The notes: generated by a model from the letters alone, not told the origin. 64,000 nucleotides of DNA from an uncultured Verrucomicrobia subdivision 3 bacterium (GCA_903850425.1 CAINLR010000012.1:1-64000), one strand, 5' to 3'; shown: positions 23,542 through 33,182, counted from the first letter of the stretch. Made by a program: numbers and translations.

Positions 23542-26148
23542 ATGAATTCAGCCAACATGCTCGCCCGAAAAATTTTATTGTCTGCCGCCCGGCTGACGCC
23601 GGTTTGCTTGCGCGCGTGCTGCCTTGGCTGGCTCTGGCTCGGCCGGAGTGCCAGCGCTCAAAGTCTGGCGGACACGCAGCAACAATTTTTGCGCGGCCAT
23701 TACGCCGAGGTCATTGCCACGGCGCAAAAGCAAGTGGACGCGGGTGATTACCGGGGTGACTGGCGAATGCTGCTGGTGAAATCATTATTCATCACCGGCC
23801 GCTACCACGAAGCCGACACGAATGCCAGCGATGGACTAAATTATGTGCCCCGCAGCATCGCGCTGCGTTTGCTGGCGCGGGAAACGGCGCTTTACCAGAA
23901 CGATCAGGCGAGGGCCAATCGCCAGTTGGCCGAAATCAATGCGCTCCTCAGCCGCCGCTCGCCGACAGACCTGACGGGGCCGGAATTGGTGGCCGTGGGT
24001 CAGGCGTTGTTGCTGCTCGGCGTCGAGCCCCGGTTGATTCTGGAAAATTGCTTTCAGCGCGCGGAACAATTGACGCCACCGCCGCGGGAAGCGTTTCTCG
24101 CCACCGGCCATCTGGCCTTGGACAAACGTGATTTCAAGCTGGCGGCCGATGCGTTCCGCGCCGGGCTGGAGACATTTCCCGACGACCCCGACCTGCTGGC
24201 CGGATTGGCGCAGGCTTTCGAAAATGGCAATCGCGGTGAGATGCTGAAAGCCATTCAGGCCGCGCTGAAGATCAACCCGCAACACATCCCCAGTTTGTTG
24301 CTGCTGGCGGATCATCTGATTGATGCCGAGCAATACGACGAAGCGCAGAAACAACTGGCCCTTGTGTTGAACGTGAATCCGCATCAGCCGGAGGCGCTCG
24401 CGGATCGTGCGGTGCTGGCGAACTTGCGCAATGATCCCGTCCAAGAAAGGAAGTTCCACGCCGACGCCTTGAAATTCTGGCAGAGCAATCCGCAGGTGGA
24501 TTTTCTCATAGGCCGGAAGCTGTCGCAAAAATATCGTTTTGCCGAAGGTGCCGCCGCGCAACGCCGCGCACTGGCGTTTGAACCGGCTTACCTGCCGGCG
24601 CGACGGCAGCTCGCCGAGGATCTGTTGCGGCTCGGGCAGGCGGACGAAGGGTGGGCGCTCGTGCAATCCGTCCACCAACAGGATGCCTACGATGTCGCCG
24701 CCTACAACCTCGTCACCTTGCGGGATCAGATGATGAAATTCCAAACGCTCTCCAATGCTCACTTCATCGTCCACATGTCCACCAACGAGGCGCGGTTGTA
24801 TGGCGACCGGGTGCTGGAGCTGCTAACACGAGCAAAAGAAACCCTTGGCAGAAAGTATGGCGTGCAACTCACCCAGCCGACGACGGTGGAAATTTTCCCC
24901 GAGCAGAAAGATTTCGCGGTGCGCACTTTCGGCATGCCGGGGAATCCAGGTTATCTGGGCGTCTGCTTTGGCTCGGTGATCACGGCGAACAGTCCGGCCT
25001 CGCAGGCGCCGAACCCCGCCAATTGGGAGGACGTGTTGTGGCACGAGTTCTGTCATGTGATCACGCTGAGCGCCACGCAAAACCGCATGCCGCGCTGGCT
25101 GAGTGAGGGTATTTCGGTTTATGAAGAGCGGCAGGCGAATTCGGCGTGGGGCGAGCAAATGAACCTCGCCTATCGAGACATGATTCTGAGCGGCGAATTG
25201 ACGCCGCTCGCCGGGTTGAGCAGCGCCTTTCTTGCGCCGAGCAATTCACTGCATCTTCAGTTTGCTTACTACGAGTCGTCGCTGGTGGTGGAATTCGTCG
25301 TGCAACAATTTGGTTTCGATGCATTGAACAAGATTCTCGCGGACTTGCGCGGCGGCGCGGAGATCAATCAAGCCATCGTCGCCCATACGGCCGCGCTGCC
25401 GGAGATTGAAAAACAATTTGCCACTTTCGCGCGCGACCGGGCCAAGAATCTCGCGCCGGGAGCCGATCTGGAAAAGCCGCCGGAACATCAGTCCGAAATG
25501 GCGGCCTTGGTTTGGCAGACTGCTCACCCAAATAATTACCACGCACGACGGCGCAAAGCGCAGGAACTGATGGCAGCCCAAAAGTGGCTGGAAGCGAAGC
25601 CGATCCTCGAAGTGCTGGCCGAATCGTATCCCGGAGAAAGCCGCGCGGAAAACCCCTACTGGCTGCTGGCGGTGACCCAACGAAACCTCCAGGACACCAA
25701 CGCCGAGTTGGCGACGCTGAAAAAATTCGCCGCGCAGGAATCCGACTTTCAGGATTTGTATGCGCGTTTGATTGAGTTGTCCCTGGCGCAGACGAACTGG
25801 TCGGATGTGCTGAAGTATGGCGGGCGTTTTCTGGCCATCAATCCGCTGGTCACTTTGCCCCATCGCGCGCTGGCCGAGGCCGCCGTGGCGACTGGGGATG
25901 ACGCGCAAGCCATCATCGCTTATCGCAAATGGCTGTGGCTCGATCCACCCGATCCGGCGGTGGTGCATTTTCAACTGGCGCGACTGCTGCACAAACGCGG
26001 CGGTGCCGAGGCCGACGCGAAGCGCCAAGTTCTGGAGGCATTGGAGGAAGCGCCCCGCTTTCGCGACGCCCAGCGGCTGCTGTTGGTGCTCGAAAATAAA
26101 TCGCCGCAACCCGCCACCAATGGCAATGTCTATCAAATGAAGCCATGA
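23542..26148 (+). CDS. Secreted TPR-repeat protein with gluzincin (peptidase MA-like) domain
   Basis: 868 residues from the ATG at 23542, which starts a signal peptide (MNSANMLARKILLSAARL, hydrophobic core CCLGWLWLG, cleavage near SASAQS). Residues about 30-400 are TPR-type helical repeats. The middle (about 420-640) is a peptidase-MA-like zinc metalloprotease: HEFCH (H501, E502, H505), followed by MPRWLSEGISVYEE with the third ligand Glu. More TPR helices follow to the C-terminus (SYPGESRAENPYWLLA, LPHRALAEAAV). It should act in the periplasm. Its stop overlaps the next start (ATGA), so it heads the MoxR-type cluster. Substrate unknown. Confidence 0.88.
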   Translation: MNSANMLARKILLSAARLTPVCLRACCLGWLWLGRSASAQSLADTQQQFLRGHYAEVIATAQKQVDAGDYRGDWRMLLVKSLFITGRYHEADTNASDGLNYVPRSIALRLLARETALYQNDQARANRQLAEINALLSRRSPTDLTGPELVAVGQALLLLGVEPRLILENCFQRAEQLTPPPREAFLATGHLALDKRDFKLAADAFRAGLETFPDDPDLLAGLAQAFENGNRGEMLKAIQAALKINPQHIPSLLLLADHLIDAEQYDEAQKQLALVLNVNPHQPEALADRAVLANLRNDPVQERKFHADALKFWQSNPQVDFLIGRKLSQKYRFAEGAAAQRRALAFEPAYLPARRQLAEDLLRLGQADEGWALVQSVHQQDAYDVAAYNLVTLRDQMMKFQTLSNAHFIVHMSTNEARLYGDRVLELLTRAKETLGRKYGVQLTQPTTVEIFPEQKDFAVRTFGMPGNPGYLGVCFGSVITANSPASQAPNPANWEDVLWHEFCHVITLSATQNRMPRWLSEGISVYEERQANSAWGEQMNLAYRDMILSGELTPLAGLSSAFLAPSNSLHLQFAYYESSLVVEFVVQQFGFDALNKILADLRGGAEINQAIVAHTAALPEIEKQFATFARDRAKNLAPGADLEKPPEHQSEMAALVWQTAHPNNYHARRRKAQELMAAQKWLEAKPILEVLAESYPGESRAENPYWLLAVTQRNLQDTNAELATLKKFAAQESDFQDLYARLIELSLAQTNWSDVLKYGGRFLAINPLVTLPHRALAEAAVATGDDAQAIIAYRKWLWLDPPDPAVVHFQLARLLHKRGGAEADAKRQVLEALEEAPRFRDAQRLLLVLENKSPQPATNGNVYQMKP

Positions 26149-27029
26149 AAAAATCGAGCCTGATATTTTTGATTTTGCTGCTGGCCTTGGGCGCAGTGCT
26201 GGCCCAACAACGCCGGCCCCGGGGCGGAGGCTTGGGCGGCGGTCGCGGTGGCGAATGGGGCGAGGGTGGTTGGATCAGCGACGATGCCCGGACGGCGCGG
26301 GAAATTCCCACGCACAGCACCGGCACGCCCAACTGGACCAATGCGCCAGGTTTCGAGAAGGATGCGTTCACTTTTGTCCGAATACGGCGCGATCGCTCGC
26401 CTTACAAACGGGGCGGCACTTGGGCCACTGACACACCGGACAGCGACCTCAATCTTTCCTACCGCTTGCAACAAATGACGTCCATCAAAGTGGACCCGAA
26501 TGGCCGTTATCTGCGGCTCACTGACCCGGACTTGCCCAATTACCCGTTCATCTACATGGTCGAGCCAGGCACCCTGTCTTTGCGTGACGATGAGGTGGTC
26601 ATATTGAGAAAATATCTATTGAACGGCGGCTTCCTGATGCTGGACGATTTTTGGGGCGAACGCGAATGGCAAGGCATGGCGGAGGAACTCAAGAAAGTTT
26701 TCCCCGACCGGAACTTTGTCGAATTACCGCTGGATCATCCTATTTATCACTGCGTGTTCGAAATCAAAACCAAGGCGCAGGTGCCGGGCATTTCTTACTG
26801 GGAACGCAGCGGCGGCGACACCTCGGAGCAAGGAGCCGATTCGCGGGAGGTCCATCATCGCGCCATTTTTGACGACAAGGGCCACATGATGGTGATCGCC
26901 ACGCATAACATGGACAACGGCGACGGCTGGGAACGTGAAGGCGAGAGTCAGGAATATTTTGAGAAGTTTTCTGAAAAGATTTCCTATCCGCTCGGCATCA
27001 ACATCATTTTTTACGTCATGACCCATTAA
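26145..27029 (+). CDS. DUF4159-domain secreted protein
   Basis: 294 residues. Signal peptide MKKSSLIFLILLLALGAVLA is followed by an Arg/Gly-rich linker (QQRRPRGGGLGGG) and then a DUF4159 domain. Recognisable segments are LSYRLQQMTSIKVDP, YPFIYMVEPGTLSLRDDE and LNGGFLMLDDFWGE, a fold related to class I glutamine amidotransferases without the catalytic triad. The end GINIIFYVMTH is typical. DUF4159 genes are known to accompany MoxR/DUF58/VWA clusters, as here; the role is unknown. It overlaps the upstream peptidase gene by four bases. Confidence 0.88.
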   Translation: MKKSSLIFLILLLALGAVLAQQRRPRGGGLGGGRGGEWGEGGWISDDARTAREIPTHSTGTPNWTNAPGFEKDAFTFVRIRRDRSPYKRGGTWATDTPDSDLNLSYRLQQMTSIKVDPNGRYLRLTDPDLPNYPFIYMVEPGTLSLRDDEVVILRKYLLNGGFLMLDDFWGEREWQGMAEELKKVFPDRNFVELPLDHPIYHCVFEIKTKAQVPGISYWERSGGDTSEQGADSREVHHRAIFDDKGHMMVIATHNMDNGDGWEREGESQEYFEKFSEKISYPLGINIIFYVMTH

Positions 27030-27065
27030 ACGAACGTTTTATCTCATGCGCGTAAAAACCATTTT

Positions 27066-27097
27066 CATTAACACCCTGCTTCGGCGGGGTGTTAATG
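27066..27097. promoter_or_regulatory. Stable UUCG-capped hairpin before the MoxR gene
   Basis: An 11-bp perfect stem (CATTAACACCC at 27066-27076, GGGTGTTAATG at 27087-27097), extended by T-G, G-C and C-G pairs, closes a CTTCGG tetraloop. No T run follows in either direction, so this may be an RNA processing or stability element rather than a terminator. Confidence 0.5.
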
Positions 27098-27154
27098 AGA
27101 GACGCATGCGGACTTAACCGGACGAGACCGACAACAAAATAACTGAAAGGCATC

Positions 27155-28165
27155 GTGGAAACAAAAACTGAATCACATCAGGCAGACGCGCAGGCGGTGG
27201 AAAAATTAATCGCCGGGCGGGCGTGCATCGAAACCGAACTCGCCAAAGTCATCGTCGGGCAAAAAGAGGTCATCGAGCAAATCCTCATCGCGCTGTTTGC
27301 GGGCGGGCATTGTTTGATCACCGGCGCGCCCGGACTGGCCAAGACGCTGCTGGTGAAATCCATTGCGCAGATCTTCCATCTTAAATTTCAGCGCATCCAG
27401 TTCACGCCCGACCTCATGCCGGCGGACATCACCGGCACGGAAATTCTTCAGGATACCGGCGAAGGCAGGAAAATGCTGTTCGTTCGCGGTCCGGTCTTCG
27501 CAAACATCATTCTCGCTGATGAAATCAACCGCACCCCGCCCAAGACGCAGGCCGCGTTGCTCGAAGCCATGCAGGAACATCAGGTAACTGCCGCCGGCGT
27601 TCGCCATGTTTTGGCGGAACCGTTCTTCGTGCTCGCCACGCAGAACCCGATTGAAATGGAGGGCACTTATCCGCTGCCCGAGGCGCAACTCGATCGTTTC
27701 ATGTTCAACGTGGTGATGGATTATTTGCCGGAGGACGATGAGGTCGCCGTGGTCCAGCAAACCACGGCCCGTCGTCCCGCTGCCATTGAGCCGCTGTTCA
27801 ACGGTGAGGATGTGTTGCGATTTCACGAACTGGTCCGGCAGGTGCCGATGGCACAAGACTTGATTCGTTATGCGGTCCGACTGACGGCCGCGTCCCGCCC
27901 GCACCAAACTAATTCCCCGGGGTTCGTGAACGAATGGGTGAGTTGGGGTGCCGGCACGCGCGCGTGCCAATTTCTTGTGCTCGGTGCCAAAGCCCGCGCG
28001 CTGCTCCAAGGCCGGACCCATGTTTCGCCCGGTGACATCCGCGTGCTTGCCGCGCCGGTGCTGCGGCATCGCATTCTCGTGAACTACCGGGCCGAAGCGG
28101 AAGGAACCAATGTGGAAACGATTATCCGGCGCTTGCTGGAAGCCGTGAAAGAGCCGGGAGTATAA
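27155..28165 (+). CDS. MoxR-family AAA+ ATPase
   Basis: 336 residues with GTG start at 27155. MoxR ATPases act as chaperones, usually for VWA-domain partners. Walker A is GAPGLAKT, Walker B is LADEINRTPPKTQAALLEAMQE, sensor 1 is VLATQNPIEMEGTYPLPEAQLDR, and the C-terminal lid contains VSPGDIRVLAAPVLRHRI. It is followed by a DUF58 gene and a BatA-like VWA gene, the standard order of this module. It is cytosolic, with the partners in or across the inner membrane. The upstream hairpin may separate its expression from the DUF4159 gene. Confidence 0.95.
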   Translation: METKTESHQADAQAVEKLIAGRACIETELAKVIVGQKEVIEQILIALFAGGHCLITGAPGLAKTLLVKSIAQIFHLKFQRIQFTPDLMPADITGTEILQDTGEGRKMLFVRGPVFANIILADEINRTPPKTQAALLEAMQEHQVTAAGVRHVLAEPFFVLATQNPIEMEGTYPLPEAQLDRFMFNVVMDYLPEDDEVAVVQQTTARRPAAIEPLFNGEDVLRFHELVRQVPMAQDLIRYAVRLTAASRPHQTNSPGFVNEWVSWGAGTRACQFLVLGAKARALLQGRTHVSPGDIRVLAAPVLRHRILVNYRAEAEGTNVETIIRRLLEAVKEPGV

Positions 28166-28173
28166 TCGAAATG

Positions 28174-28277
28174 AACCATTCAACCTTCAACATTCAACGC
28201 CCAACCTCGAAGTTGAAACGCGATGCACGACGGACTTTCCTTGAGCGTTCGATGTTGAATGTTGCATGTAGCATGGT
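28174..28277. repeat. Facing heptamer arrays between moxR-type and DUF58 genes
   Basis: Five CAACxxx-type heptamers (28174-28208) face five reverse-complement-type heptamers (28243-28277, units such as CGATGTT and GAATGTT) across a 34-base core. The whole can fold into a long imperfect hairpin in the 128-base intergenic gap. Confidence 0.65.
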
Positions 28278-28293
28278 CCCCCTCTTCTAAATT

Positions 28294-29259
28294 ATGCCTG
28301 CTTCCTCGCCAGCCATCTCGTCTCCGCTTCGTCGCGGCGAAGGCTTCGTGGACCCGAAGGCATTGATGGCGATTCGCAGCCTGGAACTGCGCGCGCAGGT
28401 CGTGGTTGAAGGATTCTGGAATGGATTGCATCGCAGTCCCTATCACGGTTTCTCGGTTGAGTTCACCGAGTATCGCCAATACACGCCCGGTGATGACACG
28501 CGCTATCTCGACTGGCGTTTGTATGCGCGCTCGGATCGTTACTACCTGAAAAAATTCGAGGACGAAACGAATCTCCGCTGCCATCTGCTCGTGGATCAAA
28601 GCCGCTCCATGACCTACGGCTCGCTTACTTATTCTAAGTCGGATTACGCGCGCACATTGGCGGCCACACTCGCGTGGTTTTTGAATAGCCAAGGCGATGC
28701 CGTGGGATTGTTCACCTTTGCCGAACGCGTTCAAAATTATCTGCCCGCGCGCCATCGGCACGGGCACCTGCGACAGCTCATGCTCGCGTTGGAAGGCGAA
28801 CCTGAAGGACGCGAAACCAATCTCGGCGAACCCTTGCGCCGCGTGGCGGAACTCGCGCGCAACCGCGGCTTGATCGTGCTGATCTCTGACTTGCTTGCGC
28901 CGGTGGATGAATTGGAACGCAATTTGGGCCGGCTCACTGCCGCCGGACATGAAGTGGTGATCTTCCAGATTCTGGATCCGAACGAACTAACCTTTGATTT
29001 CAGCGCCGCGACTCTCTTTCAAGACATCGAAAGCGAAAAGGATCTTTACCTCGATCCCCAAGCGGTGCGTTCCGAATATCAGCGCCGTCTGCAAGCCCAC
29101 ACTCAAGGCGTGCAAATTACCAGCCGCAAATTGGGTTTTGCCTTTCATCAAGTCGTCACCGACCAGTCGCTGGACATCGCGCTGTTTGATTTTCTCAAGG
29201 GTCGCCGCCGGCGCGGCAAAAGAGTCAACCGGCGGGCACAGTCCGTGTCACGCCCATGA
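28294..29259 (+). CDS. DUF58-domain protein of the MoxR module
   Basis: 321 residues. The DUF58 signature is clear: RSPYHGFSVEFTEYRQYTPG is almost exact (here SPYHGFSVEFTEYRQY), followed by GDDTRYLDWRLYARSDRYY and KKFEDETNLRCHLLVDQSRSM. The last part is a VWA-like MIDAS motif (DQSRSM). The C-terminal half completes the VWA-like fold (NRGLIVLISDLLAPVDELE). The protein lacks an N-terminal membrane segment and is probably cytosolic or membrane-associated. Its TGA overlaps the ATG of the next gene (29256), which supports tight co-expression with the BatA-like partner. Confidence 0.93.
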   Translation: MPASSPAISSPLRRGEGFVDPKALMAIRSLELRAQVVVEGFWNGLHRSPYHGFSVEFTEYRQYTPGDDTRYLDWRLYARSDRYYLKKFEDETNLRCHLLVDQSRSMTYGSLTYSKSDYARTLAATLAWFLNSQGDAVGLFTFAERVQNYLPARHRHGHLRQLMLALEGEPEGRETNLGEPLRRVAELARNRGLIVLISDLLAPVDELERNLGRLTAAGHEVVIFQILDPNELTFDFSAATLFQDIESEKDLYLDPQAVRSEYQRRLQAHTQGVQITSRKLGFAFHQVVTDQSLDIALFDFLKGRRRRGKRVNRRAQSVSRP

Positions 29260-31406
29260 ATTTCCTCGCCCCATGGTTCTTGCTCGGCGCGGCGGCGATT
29301 GCCGGGCCGATCATATTTCATCTTATTCGGCGCGTGGTGAAAGAACGGATGCCCTTCAGTTCGCTGATGTTTCTGAACCCCACGCCGCCGCGTGTCACGC
29401 GCCGCCGCAAACTGGACAATCTGCTGCTGTTGGTTCTGCGCTGTCTTTGCCTGCTGTTGCTGGCGCTCGGTTTTGCTCGGCCATTTTTTGCAAGCGATGA
29501 CGTGCTGCCCGCTCCGGCTGGTGAGGCGCGGCAGCTTGTTTTGCTCGTGGACACCAGCGCCAGCATGCAACGCGAAGGCTTGTGGAATCAGGCGCGTGCG
29601 CTCGCGGAAAACGACCTGGCGAAATCCAAGCCCGGCGATCAAGTCGCCCTTTTGACTTTTGACGGGCAGCCGCGCACGCTCATCAGCTTTGCGGAATGGG
29701 CGGGATGGTCCGTGGATCAGCGGGCGGCACTGGCGCGCGAACGATTGGCCGCCGCTTCTCCGCGAGGGAGGGGAACGCATCTGGGCCTGGCCTTGACGAG
29801 CGCCGCCGAACTGTTTCAGGAAGATCCGGGCAAACCCGCCAGCCGTCGCGAAGTGGTGTTGATCACCGATTTGCAGGAAGGCGCCAAGCTGGAGGGATTG
29901 CAAGGACACGAATGGCCTGCGGGCGTCAATGTCACCGTCGCGTTGGTCGCGGCGAAACCAGCAGCGAATGCCGGGCTGGAAATATTGAGCGACGCCGGTG
30001 CGCCGAGCGGCGATGCGAAGGAAATCCGCGTGCGCATCACCAATGCCCGTGATTCCAGCCGTGAAATATTTCAGCTGAACTGGGAGACGAAAAACGCGGC
30101 CGCCCGCGCCCGCGAGCCGATGGAAATTTATTTGCCGCCGGGACAAACGCGCAGTTTTTCAGCGCCAAAACTTCCGGCTGGCGCGAGCGCGGCAACCTTG
30201 CAGTTGACCGGTGATGAAGTGAGCTTCGACAACCGTTCATTCTACGTCGCGCCCGAATCTGAACACGTCACTATCGCTTGGTTCGGTTCGGAATCCGCAA
30301 ACGATCCCGCTAATTTGCGCTACTACCTGCAGCGGGTGTTTTCTGAAACTCCGCGCCGAAAGGTGGAAATTATTTCGCCCACGGCGCAATCAGCGTTCTC
30401 CCCCGAGTTGCTGAACCAGGCAGCGTTCGCGGTTATTCCCAACCGGCTTGCCGCCGAAGAAATCACGGCAACGCGCAATTGGCTGGCGCGCGGAAGAACT
30501 GCGCTGCTGGTTTTGACCGATGCGCAAATGGGTCCGACGCTCGCCGCTCTGACCGGGCTGCCGGAAATTCAAATCACCGAAGCCGCTGGAAGTTTTGCCT
30601 TGCTCGGCGAAATTGATTTCACGCATCCCCTTTTCGCGCCGTTTGCCGATCCGCGTTTCAGTGATTTTGCGCACATCCATTTTTGGAAACATCGGCGGCT
30701 TGAAATCCCGGCGACCGCCAATGCCCGCGTGCTGGCGAAGTTTGACGACGGCTCACCCGCGCTGGCGCAAATTCCGATCGGCAAAGGAAATTTGCTCGTG
30801 CTCACTGCCGGCTGGAATCCGGCGGACAGCCAGTTCGCAGTCTCCAGCAAATTTCCGCCGCTCATGCAAACATTACTGGACTGGAGCGGGGCCGCGGCAC
30901 CGGCGCGTTCGCAATTCTTGACGGGTGAGGCGATTCCTTCGCCTGCATCCGGAGCGCGGACAGCCTTGTCCGCACGGTTCGCGTCGCCAGAACTCGCGGA
31001 CAAGGCTGTCCGCGCTCCTGCGGTTGAATGGCAGAAGCCAGATGGGCAAAGAGTTTCGGTCGCTTCTGCCGCACCATTCACCGAAACCGATCAGCCCGGA
31101 ATCTACATCGCGACGTGCGACGGCCAGGATCATCGCTTTGCCGTGAATCTTTCCTTGGATGAAAGCCGCACTGCGCCGATGTCGCTGGATGAACTCGCGC
31201 GCCTCGGCGTGCCACTGCAAACAATTACAGAAGTTCCCGGCGCGAGAACCCAAGAACGGCAACGGCATTTGCAACAGGCCGAATTGGAAAACCGGCAGAA
31301 GCTCTGGCGCTGGCTGATCATCGGCGTGCTGGCCGTTACTTTCGGAGAGATCATGCTCGGCGGCTGGCTCGCGCGCCGCCCGAAAACCACCGCGGCATCG
31401 GCATGA
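29256..31406 (+). CDS. BatA-like membrane protein with VWA domain
   Basis: 716 residues. The N-terminal double-membrane BatA_N region (LAPWFLLGAAAIAGPIIFHL, KERMPFSSLMFL, LLLLVLRCLCLLLLALGFAR) is followed by a VWA domain with MIDAS DTSASM (about residues 93-98). A long periplasmic part follows (residues about 250-680), then a C-terminal membrane helix (LWRWLIIGVLAVTFGEIML). In such clusters it is a client or partner of MoxR. The segment SGARTALSARFASPELADKA (about residues 564-587) is encoded by a 68-bp palindromic element, an apparently inserted loop. Start and stop overlap both neighbours by four bases. Confidence 0.9.
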   Translation: MNFLAPWFLLGAAAIAGPIIFHLIRRVVKERMPFSSLMFLNPTPPRVTRRRKLDNLLLLVLRCLCLLLLALGFARPFFASDDVLPAPAGEARQLVLLVDTSASMQREGLWNQARALAENDLAKSKPGDQVALLTFDGQPRTLISFAEWAGWSVDQRAALARERLAAASPRGRGTHLGLALTSAAELFQEDPGKPASRREVVLITDLQEGAKLEGLQGHEWPAGVNVTVALVAAKPAANAGLEILSDAGAPSGDAKEIRVRITNARDSSREIFQLNWETKNAAARAREPMEIYLPPGQTRSFSAPKLPAGASAATLQLTGDEVSFDNRSFYVAPESEHVTIAWFGSESANDPANLRYYLQRVFSETPRRKVEIISPTAQSAFSPELLNQAAFAVIPNRLAAEEITATRNWLARGRTALLVLTDAQMGPTLAALTGLPEIQITEAAGSFALLGEIDFTHPLFAPFADPRFSDFAHIHFWKHRRLEIPATANARVLAKFDDGSPALAQIPIGKGNLLVLTAGWNPADSQFAVSSKFPPLMQTLLDWSGAAAPARSQFLTGEAIPSPASGARTALSARFASPELADKAVRAPAVEWQKPDGQRVSVASAAPFTETDQPGIYIATCDGQDHRFAVNLSLDESRTAPMSLDELARLGVPLQTITEVPGARTQERQRHLQQAELENRQKLWRWLIIGVLAVTFGEIMLGGWLARRPKTTAASA
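30951..31018. repeat. Perfect 23-bp palindromic element inside the VWA gene
   Basis: Arms 30951-30973 and 30996-31018 are exact reverse complements with a 22-base spacer. They start GGAGCGCGG and end CCGCGCTCC. The frame is preserved across it. Same arm length as the element in mnmA. Confidence 0.8.
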
Positions 31407-33028
31407 TGGAATCTCACCTCCAACATCAGCTCGGCGAACTAGCGTTCCTGCATCGGCGCGCCCGGTTGTGGCGGCAACTCACGTTCTGCTGGGCAGCGAC
31501 CGGTGGCGCGGAACTGCTGTTGTTTCTGCTGCCCCGGTTCACGGGTTGGAACACGCGCCCGCTGTGGTGGCTGGGGCTCCTCGGCGGATTGGGCACGGCG
31601 TTTCTCCTGTGGCGTTGGGCGCAGCGGCAGCCGGCGGATTTCCGCGCCGTGATCGCGGCCATCGGAAGGGAGCATCCAGAAGTCTGGCATCTGCTCGCAA
31701 CTGCGGCGGAGCAGGAGCCGCATCCAGCTTCCGGTAAGTTTGGGTTTTTGCAATTGCGCGTGATTGAGCAAGTCGTCAAACATCGCCACCGGATTTTATG
31801 GGAGCGGGATTTTAGCCGAACTCTGGCGTCAGCAAGAAATGTGCAGTTGCTCGCTCTGGCCGGACTTCTGGCGGTGCTGTGTCTCGGCAATGGAGCCATG
31901 CGCCGGACCGCCACACCGGGTTCGTTGTTCGCGCCGGAGATAGCCGTGACGCCAGGCGACATTGCGGTGGAGCGCGGAACGGGGTTGGTGATCTCCGCCC
32001 GCTTTGGCGGCACCCCGCCGGCGGAAGCGACGCTGGTTTTGGTTTCGGTTTCCGGGCAAACGAAACGCATTCCTCTGGCACGGCATCTCGCTGATCCGGT
32101 GTTTGGCGCGAGCCTGCTCGAAGTGGTGGAGGACGGCTTGTATCGCGTGGAATATGGCGCGAGTAAAACCCGCGATTACAAAATCAACGTTTTCGATTAT
32201 CCGGCGCTGACGCGTGCCGATGCCGGCCTGAATTATCCGAATTACACCGGCCTTACCAATCAAACCATCCGGGACACGCACCGCATCAGCGCGGTGGAAG
32301 GCACGCGCCTGACCTACACGCTCGCACTCAACAAGCCGGTGGCGCGCGCGCGATTCATCAGCAAGGATACGGACCTCGCGCTCGTCGTGCAGAGCAACGC
32401 CGTCGCCGCCCTGAATGATTTCACGCTCACGAATAGCGCTCGTTACTCGCTGGAATTGGTGGACACGGCGGGCCGCACGAACAAGACTCCGTTTGAGTTT
32501 GTGCTCAAAGTTCTGCCCAATCGCCCGCCGGAGGTGAAGCTCGTGTTTCCACCGGGCGACCCGCGCGTCTCGAGCCTCGAAGAATTGGCATTGCAGGGCG
32601 AAGCGCGGGATGATTTTGGTTTGCTAAAATACGGCGTCGGTTTTGGCGTGGCCGGGCAGGCACCCAAGTTTGTTGAGCTAGGCCAGTCCGCGTCGGCCAA
32701 TGTGAAGCGCCAGTTCACGAATCAGCTCGCGATGGAAACACTGGGCGTCGCGGTGGACCAGGTGGTTTCTTACTTTGCATGGGCCGAGGATTATGGGCCG
32801 GACGGACAAGTGCGGCGCACGTTCAGCGATATTTTTTTCGCCGAGGTCCGACCGTTTGAAGAAATTTTCCGCGCCGACCAGTCGGGCGCTTCGGAAAGCC
32901 AGCAGGAAAGTCAAAGCGAAAGCCAGGGCGGCAATCAAGGTGGCAAGCTGGCGGAATTGCAGAAGCAGATCGTGATAGCCACGTGGAAACTGCAACGCGA
33001 CAAACGGCCGAATACCATGAAGCCATGA
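31403..33028 (+). CDS. DUF4175-like membrane protein, N-terminal portion (split gene)
   Basis: 541 residues. Two membrane helices near residues 22-70 and a third near 148-164 precede a long periplasmic region with immunoglobulin-like strands (DVAVERGTGLVISARF-like segment, then LNYPNYTGL and RPPEVKLVFPPGD). A Gln/Ser/Gly-rich linker leads to LAELQKQIVIATWKLQRDK. There the frame ends after 8 more codons. In DUF4175-like proteins a helix of this type normally leads on into a long coiled coil, and such a coiled coil is found in the next frame (33313-35583). I infer that one gene was split. Overlaps the upstream VWA gene by four bases. Confidence 0.75.
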   Translation: MMESHLQHQLGELAFLHRRARLWRQLTFCWAATGGAELLLFLLPRFTGWNTRPLWWLGLLGGLGTAFLLWRWAQRQPADFRAVIAAIGREHPEVWHLLATAAEQEPHPASGKFGFLQLRVIEQVVKHRHRILWERDFSRTLASARNVQLLALAGLLAVLCLGNGAMRRTATPGSLFAPEIAVTPGDIAVERGTGLVISARFGGTPPAEATLVLVSVSGQTKRIPLARHLADPVFGASLLEVVEDGLYRVEYGASKTRDYKINVFDYPALTRADAGLNYPNYTGLTNQTIRDTHRISAVEGTRLTYTLALNKPVARARFISKDTDLALVVQSNAVAALNDFTLTNSARYSLELVDTAGRTNKTPFEFVLKVLPNRPPEVKLVFPPGDPRVSSLEELALQGEARDDFGLLKYGVGFGVAGQAPKFVELGQSASANVKRQFTNQLAMETLGVAVDQVVSYFAWAEDYGPDGQVRRTFSDIFFAEVRPFEEIFRADQSGASESQQESQSESQGGNQGGKLAELQKQIVIATWKLQRDKRPNTMKP

Positions 33029-33182
33029 AAACAAAATGCTGCCAATTACTGAAACGCGTTCGATTGAGTGACGGAGCGCGGGCTTCCGCGTGTTTACACA
33101 TCCATTGCGGTGCGCCGCAGGCGAGGTCCAGCACGCCGCTGATTTGTGGGTTGAAGCAGCGCGAACATGCTGCGTCTGGCCC

